From NCBI GenBank assembly GCA_016284895.1, contig JAEEPT010000009.1:1-33810 (forward strand): DNA of 33,810 bases, read 5' to 3'. The stretch is from Prevotella sp. Its GTDB lineage: Bacteria > Bacteroidota > Bacteroidia > Bacteroidales > Bacteroidaceae. Each line of letters starts with the position of its first letter. Within the stretch, counting starts at the first letter, position 1. Position numbers and translations under genes: made by a program. Under the pieces are notes generated by a model. The model did not search any database and was not told where the DNA came from. It saw only the letters and a list, made by a program, of their open reading frames with translations. Positions 25,287 through 31,817 of this stretch are shown here, one piece after another.

Positions 25287-25751
25287 ATGATAAGTAAGGA
25301 CACAATCAAAACACTGGTGGAAGAGTGGCTCAAGCAGAGCAATTACTTCCTGGTAGACATTGAAATGGATGCCGATCGAATAGCGATCGAGATTGACCAG
25401 GCCGACGGCGTGTGGATAGAAGACTGCGCCGAGCTGAGCCGCTATCTGCAGGAGCAGGTGGGCGACGAACTGGGCGACTATGAGCTCGAGGTGGGCTCGG
25501 CGGGCATCGGACAGCCTTTCAAGGTGGAACAACAGTACCAGAACCACATCGGCGACGAGGTGGAGGTGCTACAGCAGGACGGCAAGAAGATTACCGGAGT
25601 GCTGAAGTCGGTGGAGGGCCGCCAGTTTGTGGTGACCGCCAAGGAGAAACAGGTGCCTGAAGGCAAGAAGCGACCCGTGCTTGTAGAAGTGGACAAGGAA
25701 TACTCCATGGACGAAGTGAAATCGACAAAGTATGTATTGAATTTCAAATAG
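25287..25751 (+). CDS. rimP: Ribosome maturation factor RimP
   Basis: A 154-residue RimP, which binds the maturing 30S subunit in the cytoplasm. The N-terminal alpha/beta domain (about 1-75) ends in YELEVGSAGIGQPF, the equivalent of the canonical Y-x-LEVSSPGLDRPL hinge, in a Bacteroidetes-style variant. The C-terminal SH3-like barrel follows (GDEVEVLQQDGKKITGVLKS). Length is typical. Start at 25287 is supported by the promoter and leader and by alignment with the family start. First gene of rimP-nusA-infB, an order conserved widely in bacteria. Between it and nusA lie 153 bp filled by a G+C-rich inverted element. Confidence 0.96.
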   Translation: MISKDTIKTLVEEWLKQSNYFLVDIEMDADRIAIEIDQADGVWIEDCAELSRYLQEQVGDELGDYELEVGSAGIGQPFKVEQQYQNHIGDEVEVLQQDGKKITGVLKSVEGRQFVVTAKEKQVPEGKKRPVLVEVDKEYSMDEVKSTKYVLNFK

Positions 25752-25753
25752 AG

Positions 25754-25899
25754 AACCCACCCCCAACCCCTCCCAAGGGAAGGGGAGTCTATATAGACAT
25801 GTGGTAGTACTTATTCATACAAATATAAACAAAAAAGATAGCTTGGAACCCCCAACACTAACCAAGCGCCCCTCCCCTAGGGAGGGGGTGGGGGTGGGT
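25754..25899. repeat. G+C-rich composite inverted element between rimP and nusA
   Basis: Left arm starts AACCCACCCCCAACCCCTCC (25754 onward) and continues with AAGGGAAGGGGAGT. The right arm ends GGGTGGGGGTGGGTA (to 25899), its reverse complement apart from few changes. Each arm contains its own small palindrome (CCCCTCCC/GGGAGGGG type). The spacer is A+T-rich and ends in CTTGGAACCCCC. The element fills nearly the whole gap, from 3 bp after the rimP stop to 5 bp before the nusA ATG. A second copy of the same composite lies between nusA and infB. Confidence 0.85.
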
Positions 25900-25904
25900 A
25901 CTAT

Positions 25905-27167
25905 ATGGCAACAAAGAAAGAGGCTAAAGGTCCCAGCATGTTTGAGACCTTTCAGGAGTTCAAGGAGACAAAGAACATTGACCGCACCACACTGGTGAGC
26001 GTGCTTGAGGAGAGCTTCCGCAACGTACTGGCCAAGATGTTTGGCTCTGACGAGAACTTCGACGTGATTGTGAATCCTGACAAAGGCGACTTCGAGATTC
26101 ACCGCAACCGTGTGGTGGTAGAAGACAACAACGTGAAGGATGAAAACAAGGAGATATCGCTGACCGAGGCACAGAAGATTGAGCCCGACTATGAGGTGGG
26201 CGAAGAAGTGAGCGAGGAGGTCGATTTCCAGAAGTTTGGCCGCCGTGCCATCCTGAACCTGCGCCAGACACTGGCCAGCAAGATCCTGGAGCTCGACCAC
26301 GATGCCCTCTACCAGAAGTACAAGGACAAGGTGGGCACCATCGTCAGCGGCGAGGTCTATCAGATGTGGAAGCGCGAAGTGCTCCTCATGGACGACGAGG
26401 GCAACGAGCTGCACCTGCCCAAGCAGGAACAGATTCCTGCCGACAGCTACCGCAAGGGCGAGACCATTCGCGCCATTGTGAAGGAGGTGCAGAACGAGAA
26501 CAACAATCCGCGCATCATACTGAGCCGCACCAGCCCCGAGTTCCTCAAGCGACTGCTGGAGGCCGAGGTGCCCGAGATCAACGACGGCCTCATCGCCATT
26601 CGCCGCGTGGCCCGCATGCCAGGCGAGCGTGCCAAGGTGGCCGTTGAGAGCTTCGACGACCGCATCGACCCCGTAGGCGCATGCGTAGGTGTAAAAGGTT
26701 CACGCGTACACGGTATCGTGCGCGAGCTGCAGAACGAGAACATCGACGTGATCAACTTCTCCAACAACACCCAGCTCTTCATTCAGCGCGCCCTCTCACC
26801 TGCCAAGGTCACCAGCATCAAGCTCGACGAGGAGAACCACAAGGCTGAGGTCTATCTGCAGCCTGAGGAGGTGAGCCTGGCCATCGGTAAGGGCGGTATC
26901 AACATCAAGCTGGCCTCTATGCTGACAGAGCACACCATCGACGTGTTCCGCGTAGTAAGCGAAGCCGAGGCCGACGACGAGGACATCTACCTCGACGAGT
27001 TCAGCGACGAAATCGACCAGTGGGTCATCGACAGCATCAAGGCCATTGGGCTCGACACCGCCAAGGCCGTGCTCAACGCTCCGCGTGAGATGCTCATCGA
27101 GAAGGCCGACCTGGAGGAAGAGACCGTTGACCACTTGATTGAAGTGCTCAAGGCAGAATTCGAATAG
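25905..27167 (+). CDS. nusA: Transcription termination/antitermination factor NusA
   Basis: A 420-residue NusA, which binds RNA polymerase and nascent RNA and controls pausing, termination and antitermination. N-terminal polymerase-binding domain at about 12-135 ([32 protein letters not shown]), S1 domain about 140-205 ([12 protein letters not shown]), KH1 about 210-290 ([30 protein letters not shown]) and KH2 about 295-360 ([19 protein letters not shown]). The C-terminus has one short helical domain; the tandem acidic repeats of gamma-proteobacterial NusA are absent, as usual outside that group. Start at ATG 25905; a second possible start at Met12 aligns better with some family members, so the exact N-terminus is less sure. 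Cotranscribed with rimP and infB. Confidence 0.97.
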   Translation: MATKKEAKGPSMFETFQEFKETKNIDRTTLVSVLEESFRNVLAKMFGSDENFDVIVNPDKGDFEIHRNRVVVEDNNVKDENKEISLTEAQKIEPDYEVGEEVSEEVDFQKFGRRAILNLRQTLASKILELDHDALYQKYKDKVGTIVSGEVYQMWKREVLLMDDEGNELHLPKQEQIPADSYRKGETIRAIVKEVQNENNNPRIILSRTSPEFLKRLLEAEVPEINDGLIAIRRVARMPGERAKVAVESFDDRIDPVGACVGVKGSRVHGIVRELQNENIDVINFSNNTQLFIQRALSPAKVTSIKLDEENHKAEVYLQPEEVSLAIGKGGINIKLASMLTEHTIDVFRVVSEAEADDEDIYLDEFSDEIDQWVIDSIKAIGLDTAKAVLNAPREMLIEKADLEEETVDHLIEVLKAEFE

Positions 27168-27169
27168 GG

Positions 27170-27314
27170 AACCCACCCCCAGCCCCTCCCGAGGGAAGGG
27201 GAGTCTGAATGCAGACATAAAGGTGGAGTCAACACAGAAGATTAATGAAACAGCTTGGAACCCCCAGAACAAACCAAGCTCCCCTCTCCTCGGGAGGGGT
27301 TGGGGGTGGGTTAC
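27170..27314. repeat. G+C-rich composite inverted element between nusA and infB
   Basis: Same composite as the one before nusA. Left arm from AACCCACCCCCAGCCCCTCC (27170 onward) through GGGAAGGGGAGTCTGAATGC; right arm ending GGGAGGGGTTGGGGGTGGGT (to about 27312), preceded by CAGCTTGGAACCCCCAGA. It fills the gap between the nusA stop (27167) and the infB ATG (27316). The reading frame of infB runs open back through it to 27139, which would give a false N-terminal extension. Confidence 0.85.
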
Positions 27315-27315
27315 A

Positions 27316-30276
27316 ATGGGAATAAGACTAAACAAAGTATTAACAGAACTGAACATAGGACTTCAAACGGCAGTTGATTTCCTAAAAAACAAGAAGAGCC
27401 TGGGCGACATTCGCGACGATGCCACCTCGAACACCAAGATCTCCGACAAACAGTATGAGGCCTTGGTCAACGAGTTCAGCACCGACAAAGCAGTGAAGAC
27501 ACAGGCAGCTAACCTCTTCCCCAAGAAAAAGGAAAAGAAGCCAGAGCCGGTCAAGACCGAGGAACAGAAACCACAGCGACAGCAGTTTACGCCACTCGGC
27601 AAGATAGACCTGGACAGTGTGGGCAAGCCAAAACCTGCCCAGCAGACCGCTGCTGCTCCTTCTGCCAAGAAAACGGAGTCTCACCATGAGCCGAAGGCTG
27701 CTGCCGAAAGCCCTCAGGCGAAAGTAGCGGCTGAGGAAAAGCCCATTGTCACGCCCGAGCCCCAAAAGACTGAGGCCCCCCAGGAAGTGACGGTTCAGGA
27801 GAAAGCTCCCGAAGTGAAGACGGTGGCTCAGACTGAGCCTGCACCCGTCAAGCCGAAAACGACCGAGGCAAAGAAAGCACCAGAGACAGAAGTTCAAAAA
27901 AGCACCAAGCCTGCTGAACAGCCCAAGGCCGAACAGCCACAACAAGTTCAAACGGAGGCGCAGAAGGCCAATGACGAGCCCGCCATCTATACACTGAAGA
28001 GCGAAGCCAAGCTGGCACCAAAGGTGAACGTACTGGGCAAGATAGACCTCGACAGCATCAACCAGAGCACCCGCCCGAAGAAAAAGTCGAAGGAGGAGAA
28101 GCGCAAGCAGCGTGAAGAGAAGGCAGCCCAGATGCACGGCGGAAACGCGCAGGGCGGCGAGAAGCGCAAGCGCGAGCGCATTCGTACCGACAAGATCGAC
28201 ATTGAGGCAGCTGCCAAGCAGCAAGGCCAGGGCGGTGGCAAGAACAAGAACAAAGGCAAGAACGGACGCCCTGACGAACAGCGCTCAAAGGACGGCTTCT
28301 ACGATCAGCCAGCTCAGGGCGGCGGCAAGAAGAAGAACAAGAACCGCCAGCCAGTGAAGCCTGTTGAGGTGAGCGAAGAAGACGTAGCACGCCAGGTCAA
28401 GGAGACACTGGCCCGTCTCACCTCGAAGACCACCCAGAACAAGAAAGGTGCCAAATACCGCAAAGAGAAGCGCGACGCTGTGGCAGAGCGCATGCAGGAA
28501 GAGATGGCATCGCAGGCAGCCGAGAGCAAGGTGCTCAAGCTCACCGAGTTCGTCACCGTGAGCGAATTGGCCACCATGATGGATGTTCCCGTGGTGAAGG
28601 TCATCGGCACCTGTATGTCGGTAGGCATCATGGTCAGCATCAACCAGCGCCTGAACGCCGAGACCATCAACCTGGTGGCCGAGGAGTTCGGCTTTACCAC
28701 AGAATACGTCTCTGCTGAAGTGCAGGAGGCCATCACCGAGGAGGTTGACGACGAGAGCGATCTGCTCACACGAGCTCCCATCGTGACCGTCATGGGTCAC
28801 GTAGATCATGGTAAGACCTCACTGCTCGACTTCATCCGCAACACCAACGTGATTGCTGGTGAGGCAGGCGGCATCACCCAGCACATCGGTGCCTACAACG
28901 TGAAACTGAAGGACGGCCGACAGATCACCTTCCTCGACACTCCTGGTCACGAGGCGTTCACCGCCATGCGTGCCCGTGGTGCACAGGTCACCGATATAGC
29001 CATCATCATCATTGCTGCCGACGACTCCGTGATGCCCACCACGCGTGAGGCCATCGCCCATGCCCAGGCTGCCAATGTGCCAATGGTGTTTGCCATCAAC
29101 AAGATTGACAAGCCCGGCGCCAACCCCGACAAGATTCGCGAGGACCTCGCCAACATGAACCTGCTCGTAGAGGAATGGGGCGGCAAGTACCAGTGTCAGG
29201 AGATTTCTGCCAAGAAAGGCGTAGGAGTCGATGAGCTCCTGGAGAAGGTGCTACTCGAAGCCGAGATGCTCGATCTGAAGGCCAACCCGAACCGCAAGGC
29301 CACAGGTAGCATCATCGAGTCATCGCTCGACAAGGGTCGCGGCTATGTGTCAACCGTGCTCGTCAGCAACGGTACACTGAAGGTAGGCGACGTGGTCATC
29401 GCAGGAACGGCTTGGGGTAAGATCAAGGCCATGTTCAACGAGCGCAACCAGCGCATCGAGGCTGCCGGACCAGCTGAGCCCGCCATCATCCTGGGTCTGA
29501 ACGGAGCACCTACCGCTGGCGACTCGTTCCACGTGATGGAGACGGAGCAGGAGGCACGCGACATCGCTAACAAGCGCGTGCAGTTGCAGCGCGAACAGAG
29601 TCTGCGTACCACTACCAAGCTGGGACTCGACGAACTGTCGCACCGCATCGCACTGGGCGAGTTCCACGAACTGAACATCATTGTCAAGGGTGATACCGAC
29701 GGCTCTATCGAGGCACTCTCCGACTCGTTCATCAAACTCTCTACCGAGAAAGTACAGGTGAACGTCATAGCAAAGGCTGTGGGCCAGATTTCAGAGAACG
29801 ATGTCATGCTGGCAAGTGCCTCACAGGCCATCATCGTAGGCTTCCAGGTGCGTCCCTCTGGCGAGGCACGCCGATTGGCCGAACGTGAAGGCGTGGAGAT
29901 CAACACCTACTCTATCATCTACGATGCCATCGACGAGGTGAAGAGCACCATGCAGGGCATGCTCGACAAGGTGAAGAAGGAAATCGTTTCGGGTATGATC
30001 GAGGTGAAGCAGGTGTTCAAGATTTCGAAGGTGGGTACCGTTGCCGGTGGTCTTGTCACCGAGGGTAAGGTGCACAATAAGGACAAGGCCCGCGTCATCC
30101 GCGACGGTATTGTGGTTCACACCGCCAACATCGATGCGCTCAAACGCTATAAGGACGATGCCAAGGAAGTGGCAACGGGTCTGGAGTGCGGTATCTCACT
30201 CGTCAACTTCAACGACATCCAGGTGGGCGACATGATTGAAACGTTCACCGAGATTGAAGTGGAACAGAAACTGTAA
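27316..30276 (+). CDS. infB: Translation initiation factor IF-2
   Basis: A 986-residue GTPase that delivers fMet-tRNA to the 30S subunit and promotes subunit joining. The start chosen is ATG 27316 ([18 protein letters not shown]), which begins with the conserved IF2 N-terminal helix; the frame extends upstream through the repeat element but that part is not protein-like. A long Lys/Glu/Pro/Ala-rich linker covers about 70-400. A second IF2N-like segment precedes the G domain ([20 protein letters not shown]). GTPase motifs: G1 GHVDHGKT 494-501, G2 in [10 protein letters not shown]3 DTPGHE 541-546, G4 NKID 595-598, G5 SAKKGVG. Domains II, III and C2 follow to the end ([15 protein letters not shown]). 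Last gene of the operon; terminator 12 bp after the stop. Confidence 0.98.
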   Translation: MGIRLNKVLTELNIGLQTAVDFLKNKKSLGDIRDDATSNTKISDKQYEALVNEFSTDKAVKTQAANLFPKKKEKKPEPVKTEEQKPQRQQFTPLGKIDLDSVGKPKPAQQTAAAPSAKKTESHHEPKAAAESPQAKVAAEEKPIVTPEPQKTEAPQEVTVQEKAPEVKTVAQTEPAPVKPKTTEAKKAPETEVQKSTKPAEQPKAEQPQQVQTEAQKANDEPAIYTLKSEAKLAPKVNVLGKIDLDSINQSTRPKKKSKEEKRKQREEKAAQMHGGNAQGGEKRKRERIRTDKIDIEAAAKQQGQGGGKNKNKGKNGRPDEQRSKDGFYDQPAQGGGKKKNKNRQPVKPVEVSEEDVARQVKETLARLTSKTTQNKKGAKYRKEKRDAVAERMQEEMASQAAESKVLKLTEFVTVSELATMMDVPVVKVIGTCMSVGIMVSINQRLNAETINLVAEEFGFTTEYVSAEVQEAITEEVDDESDLLTRAPIVTVMGHVDHGKTSLLDFIRNTNVIAGEAGGITQHIGAYNVKLKDGRQITFLDTPGHEAFTAMRARGAQVTDIAIIIIAADDSVMPTTREAIAHAQAANVPMVFAINKIDKPGANPDKIREDLANMNLLVEEWGGKYQCQEISAKKGVGVDELLEKVLLEAEMLDLKANPNRKATGSIIESSLDKGRGYVSTVLVSNGTLKVGDVVIAGTAWGKIKAMFNERNQRIEAAGPAEPAIILGLNGAPTAGDSFHVMETEQEARDIANKRVQLQREQSLRTTTKLGLDELSHRIALGEFHELNIIVKGDTDGSIEALSDSFIKLSTEKVQVNVIAKAVGQISENDVMLASASQAIIVGFQVRPSGEARRLAEREGVEINTYSIIYDAIDEVKSTMQGMLDKVKKEIVSGMIEVKQVFKISKVGTVAGGLVTEGKVHNKDKARVIRDGIVVHTANIDALKRYKDDAKEVATGLECGISLVNFNDIQVGDMIETFTEIEVEQKL

Positions 30277-30288
30277 CAGAACCAATAT

Positions 30289-30323
30289 CTGGGGGGCGCA
30301 AAACGTCTCCCAGTTATTTTTTT
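30289..30323 (+). terminator. Intrinsic terminator of the rimP-nusA-infB operon
   Basis: CTGGGGGGCG (30289-30298), loop CAAAA, CGTCTCCCAG (30304-30313), ten pairs with two G-T, then TTATTTTTTT. It lies 12 bp past the infB stop. Strong rho-independent form. Confidence 0.93.
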
Positions 30324-30352
30324 AGATCATACCGATATTAAAAGGAACTTTT

Positions 30353-30384
30353 CTTGGCTGATTCAGGAAAAACGTTTATCTTTG
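30353..30384 (+). promoter_or_regulatory. Promoter of the split two-ORF gene
   Basis: CTTG (30353-30356, one change from TTTG), 20 bp spacer, TATCTTTG (30377-30384), a full -7 match. It lies between the infB terminator and the ATG at 30419, about 28 bp from predicted transcription start to the start codon. Confidence 0.75.
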
Positions 30385-30418
30385 TATATGGTTTGCCGAC
30401 TATGACAGTTGTAGCACG

Positions 30419-30730
30419 ATGACAGACAAACAGATAGAACAGTTACGCGAGGCAGTGGAACAAACGGCGGGATGCCGGATACAGACACACAAGGACTTTG
30501 TGTTTCTTTCAGATGCTATCTTTGAGCGAACCCATCAGACCGTTGGTGTGAACACGCTGAAACGCCTCTGGGGTCACCTCGAAGAAGGAGCCACCCCGCG
30601 ACTTTCCACACTGAACATCCTTGCCCAGTACGCAGGCTTTGATGACTGGGAAACGTTTGTTGCCTCTTCCCGAAATTACCCCCCCCACCGCTTGAAGAGC
30701 AAAAAGCAGTCGCCTCCTCTCACGACGTAG
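30419..30730 (+). CDS. N-terminal half of a frameshift-split gene, HTH-like domain
   Basis: A 103-residue frame. Residues 1-85 (IFERTHQTVGVNTLKRLWGH; STLNILAQYAGFDDWETFV) match a helical N-terminal domain I recognise from many Bacteroidetes hypothetical proteins, where it is usually followed by a membrane segment and a C-terminal domain. The family reading T-L-K-R-L-W-G is likely DNA-binding-like, but function is not established. After Tyr87 the frame runs over eight C residues (30679-30686) and yields 16 unrelated residues to a stop. With one extra C it would join the frame at 30808-31374 without any stop, giving about 318 residues. Own promoter at 30353-30384. Confidence 0.7.
   Translation: MTDKQIEQLREAVEQTAGCRIQTHKDFVFLSDAIFERTHQTVGVNTLKRLWGHLEEGATPRLSTLNILAQYAGFDDWETFVASSRNYPPHRLKSKKQSPPLTT
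30679..30686 (+). repeat. Poly-C tract (C8) at the frameshift point
   Basis: Eight C residues directly after TTA. The upstream frame reads TAC CCC CCC CAC and then meets TAG at 30728-30730. Nine C residues would read on as CCA CCG CTT GAA GAG, open to 31374. Homopolymer G or C tracts of this length are typical sites of slipped-strand phase variation and also of sequencing error. Confidence 0.9.
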
Positions 30731-30807
30731 CCCAAGCCCCTCAGCTTGAAGCCCCTACTTTTCAAGAGCCTGAGCAGCGCTCTTCTTTCAGAAAGTCTTT
30801 CCGTTTT

Positions 30808-31374
30808 TTGGCCTTTATTGCCCTGTTTGTCTCTGTCTTGAGCGGTGCCGGCTTCTATGTCCGTTCCGTTCGCCAGCAGGTTGCGCAATTACAGGACTCG
30901 CTTCAGTGTGTCCAGGAAAAGAAGTACATCTTGCATAGCGGACAGACTTTTACCGCCTACGATGACTATCTCTCCCTCTTTGGGCTGAAAGACGTGAAAG
31001 AATATCCCTATTTCCAGATTCATCCCCATCTTGGATGGCTTGTGCTGTGGGGGCCACAGTATCACCATCCCAACTGGCACAACGATGGCGACAGCGCACG
31101 ACTCATGCCCACTATTACGGAACGATGGGCACCAGACAGCGCCACTCCAGAGCTTATTGCCATGCGAGGAAGTGAGTTGTTCTACAACGGTCGGCGCAAC
31201 AACGACATCCGCCTGACCTTCATGAAGGGCCTTCGCCCCGACTCGCTCTTCACCTTCATTGGGGTCTACCGCTTCTCCATGTCCCAAAGCGACACCACCC
31301 ACATCGTCTGGGAAAAGGTGGCCGACGAGTGCAACCTGCAGCACCTTGAACTGCTGGAACAACTGCGCAACTGA
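30808..31374 (+). CDS. C-terminal half of the frameshift-split gene, membrane-anchored domain
   Basis: As an isolated frame it would begin at TTG 30808, in the middle of a membrane segment (LAFIALFVSVLSGAGFYV), which is an unlikely true start. Read upstream in the same frame it runs open to the C8 tract as PLEEQKAVASSHDVAQ and an acidic-proline linker, then RKSFRFLAFIALFVSV. After the membrane segment comes a short coiled-coil-like stretch (RSVRQQVAQLQDSLQCV) and a soluble domain of about 130 residues with GWLVLWGPQYHHPNW and a late LFTFIGVYRFSM. Together with 30419-30730 it would form one protein with a cytoplasmic helical domain, one membrane span and an extracytoplasmic sensor-like domain. 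Function of the family unknown. Confidence 0.65.
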   Translation: MAFIALFVSVLSGAGFYVRSVRQQVAQLQDSLQCVQEKKYILHSGQTFTAYDDYLSLFGLKDVKEYPYFQIHPHLGWLVLWGPQYHHPNWHNDGDSARLMPTITERWAPDSATPELIAMRGSELFYNGRRNNDIRLTFMKGLRPDSLFTFIGVYRFSMSQSDTTHIVWEKVADECNLQHLELLEQLRN

Positions 31375-31771
31375 ACTTTTCCGCTAATTGGGCGAAATGG
31401 AGGAAATAGAGTAAGGGGGTGCATCAAATCCTATGAGCGTTTCAGTTAAACACTAACAGCGTTTCATTGAAACGATGTCATCATTCCAGTGCAGAGGTGT
31501 CGTCATCTCACTGCGGAGATGTCATCATCTCACTGCGGAGGCGTCGCCATCTCACTGCAGAGATGTCGTCATTTCACTGCGGAGATGTCATCATTTCACT
31601 GCGGAGGTATCATAGGGATTGCAGAATACATGGCAGATGACAATCCTACGTCAGGCCTACCTCAGCTAAATTCCCCTTTGGGCTTTCGGCTTTTTATACT
31701 AAGAAACGCCAAATGGACGAAATGGATGGGAAATGGACGGAATGGACGAAGCACGACTGAAAGGAAAACGA
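31375..31771. other. Gene-free region with a 22-bp tandem repeat
   Basis: No convincing gene. It holds a near-perfect palindrome CGTTTCATTGAAACG at about 31460-31474 directly before the array at 31475-31606, and a short degenerate run of TGGACGAAATGG-like units at 31711-31749. A plus-strand frame through the array (from 31489) is repeat-derived and not protein-like. Confidence 0.6.
31475..31606. repeat. 22-bp tandem repeat, six units
   Basis: Six contiguous units of 22 bp start at 31475, 31497, 31519, 31541, 31563 and 31585. Each reads roughly (A/G)(T/C)GTC(A/G)(T/C)CAT and ends CACTGC(G/A)GAG; the first unit has CCAGTGCAGAG. Variation between units is mostly A/G and C/T. There are no spacers, so it is not a CRISPR array. 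A truncated seventh unit follows. Confidence 0.9.
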
Positions 31772-31779
31772 TAAATTTG
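31772..31779 (+). promoter_or_regulatory. Candidate -7 box for the BspA-like gene
   Basis: TAAATTTG matches TAnnTTTG; no clear TTTG is found 19-21 bp upstream. It lies about 38 bp before the ATG at 31818. Confidence 0.45.
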
Positions 31780-31817
31780 CACATTATTAGTAAATTATTT
31801 AAATGCAAATCACAATT

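Noticed and set aside
27139..27315. N-terminal extension of IF-2 by 59 residues from an upstream ATG
   Set aside because: The extra part is encoded by the end of nusA and the G+C-rich repeat element; the conserved IF-2 N-terminus begins at 27316.
27382..28224. 280-residue Leu-rich frame opposite infB
   Set aside because: Antisense of the Lys/Glu/Ala-rich IF-2 linker, which always reads as Leu/Phe/Cys-rich on the other strand.
31475..31606. CRISPR array
   Set aside because: The 22-bp units are contiguous without spacers and no cas genes are near.
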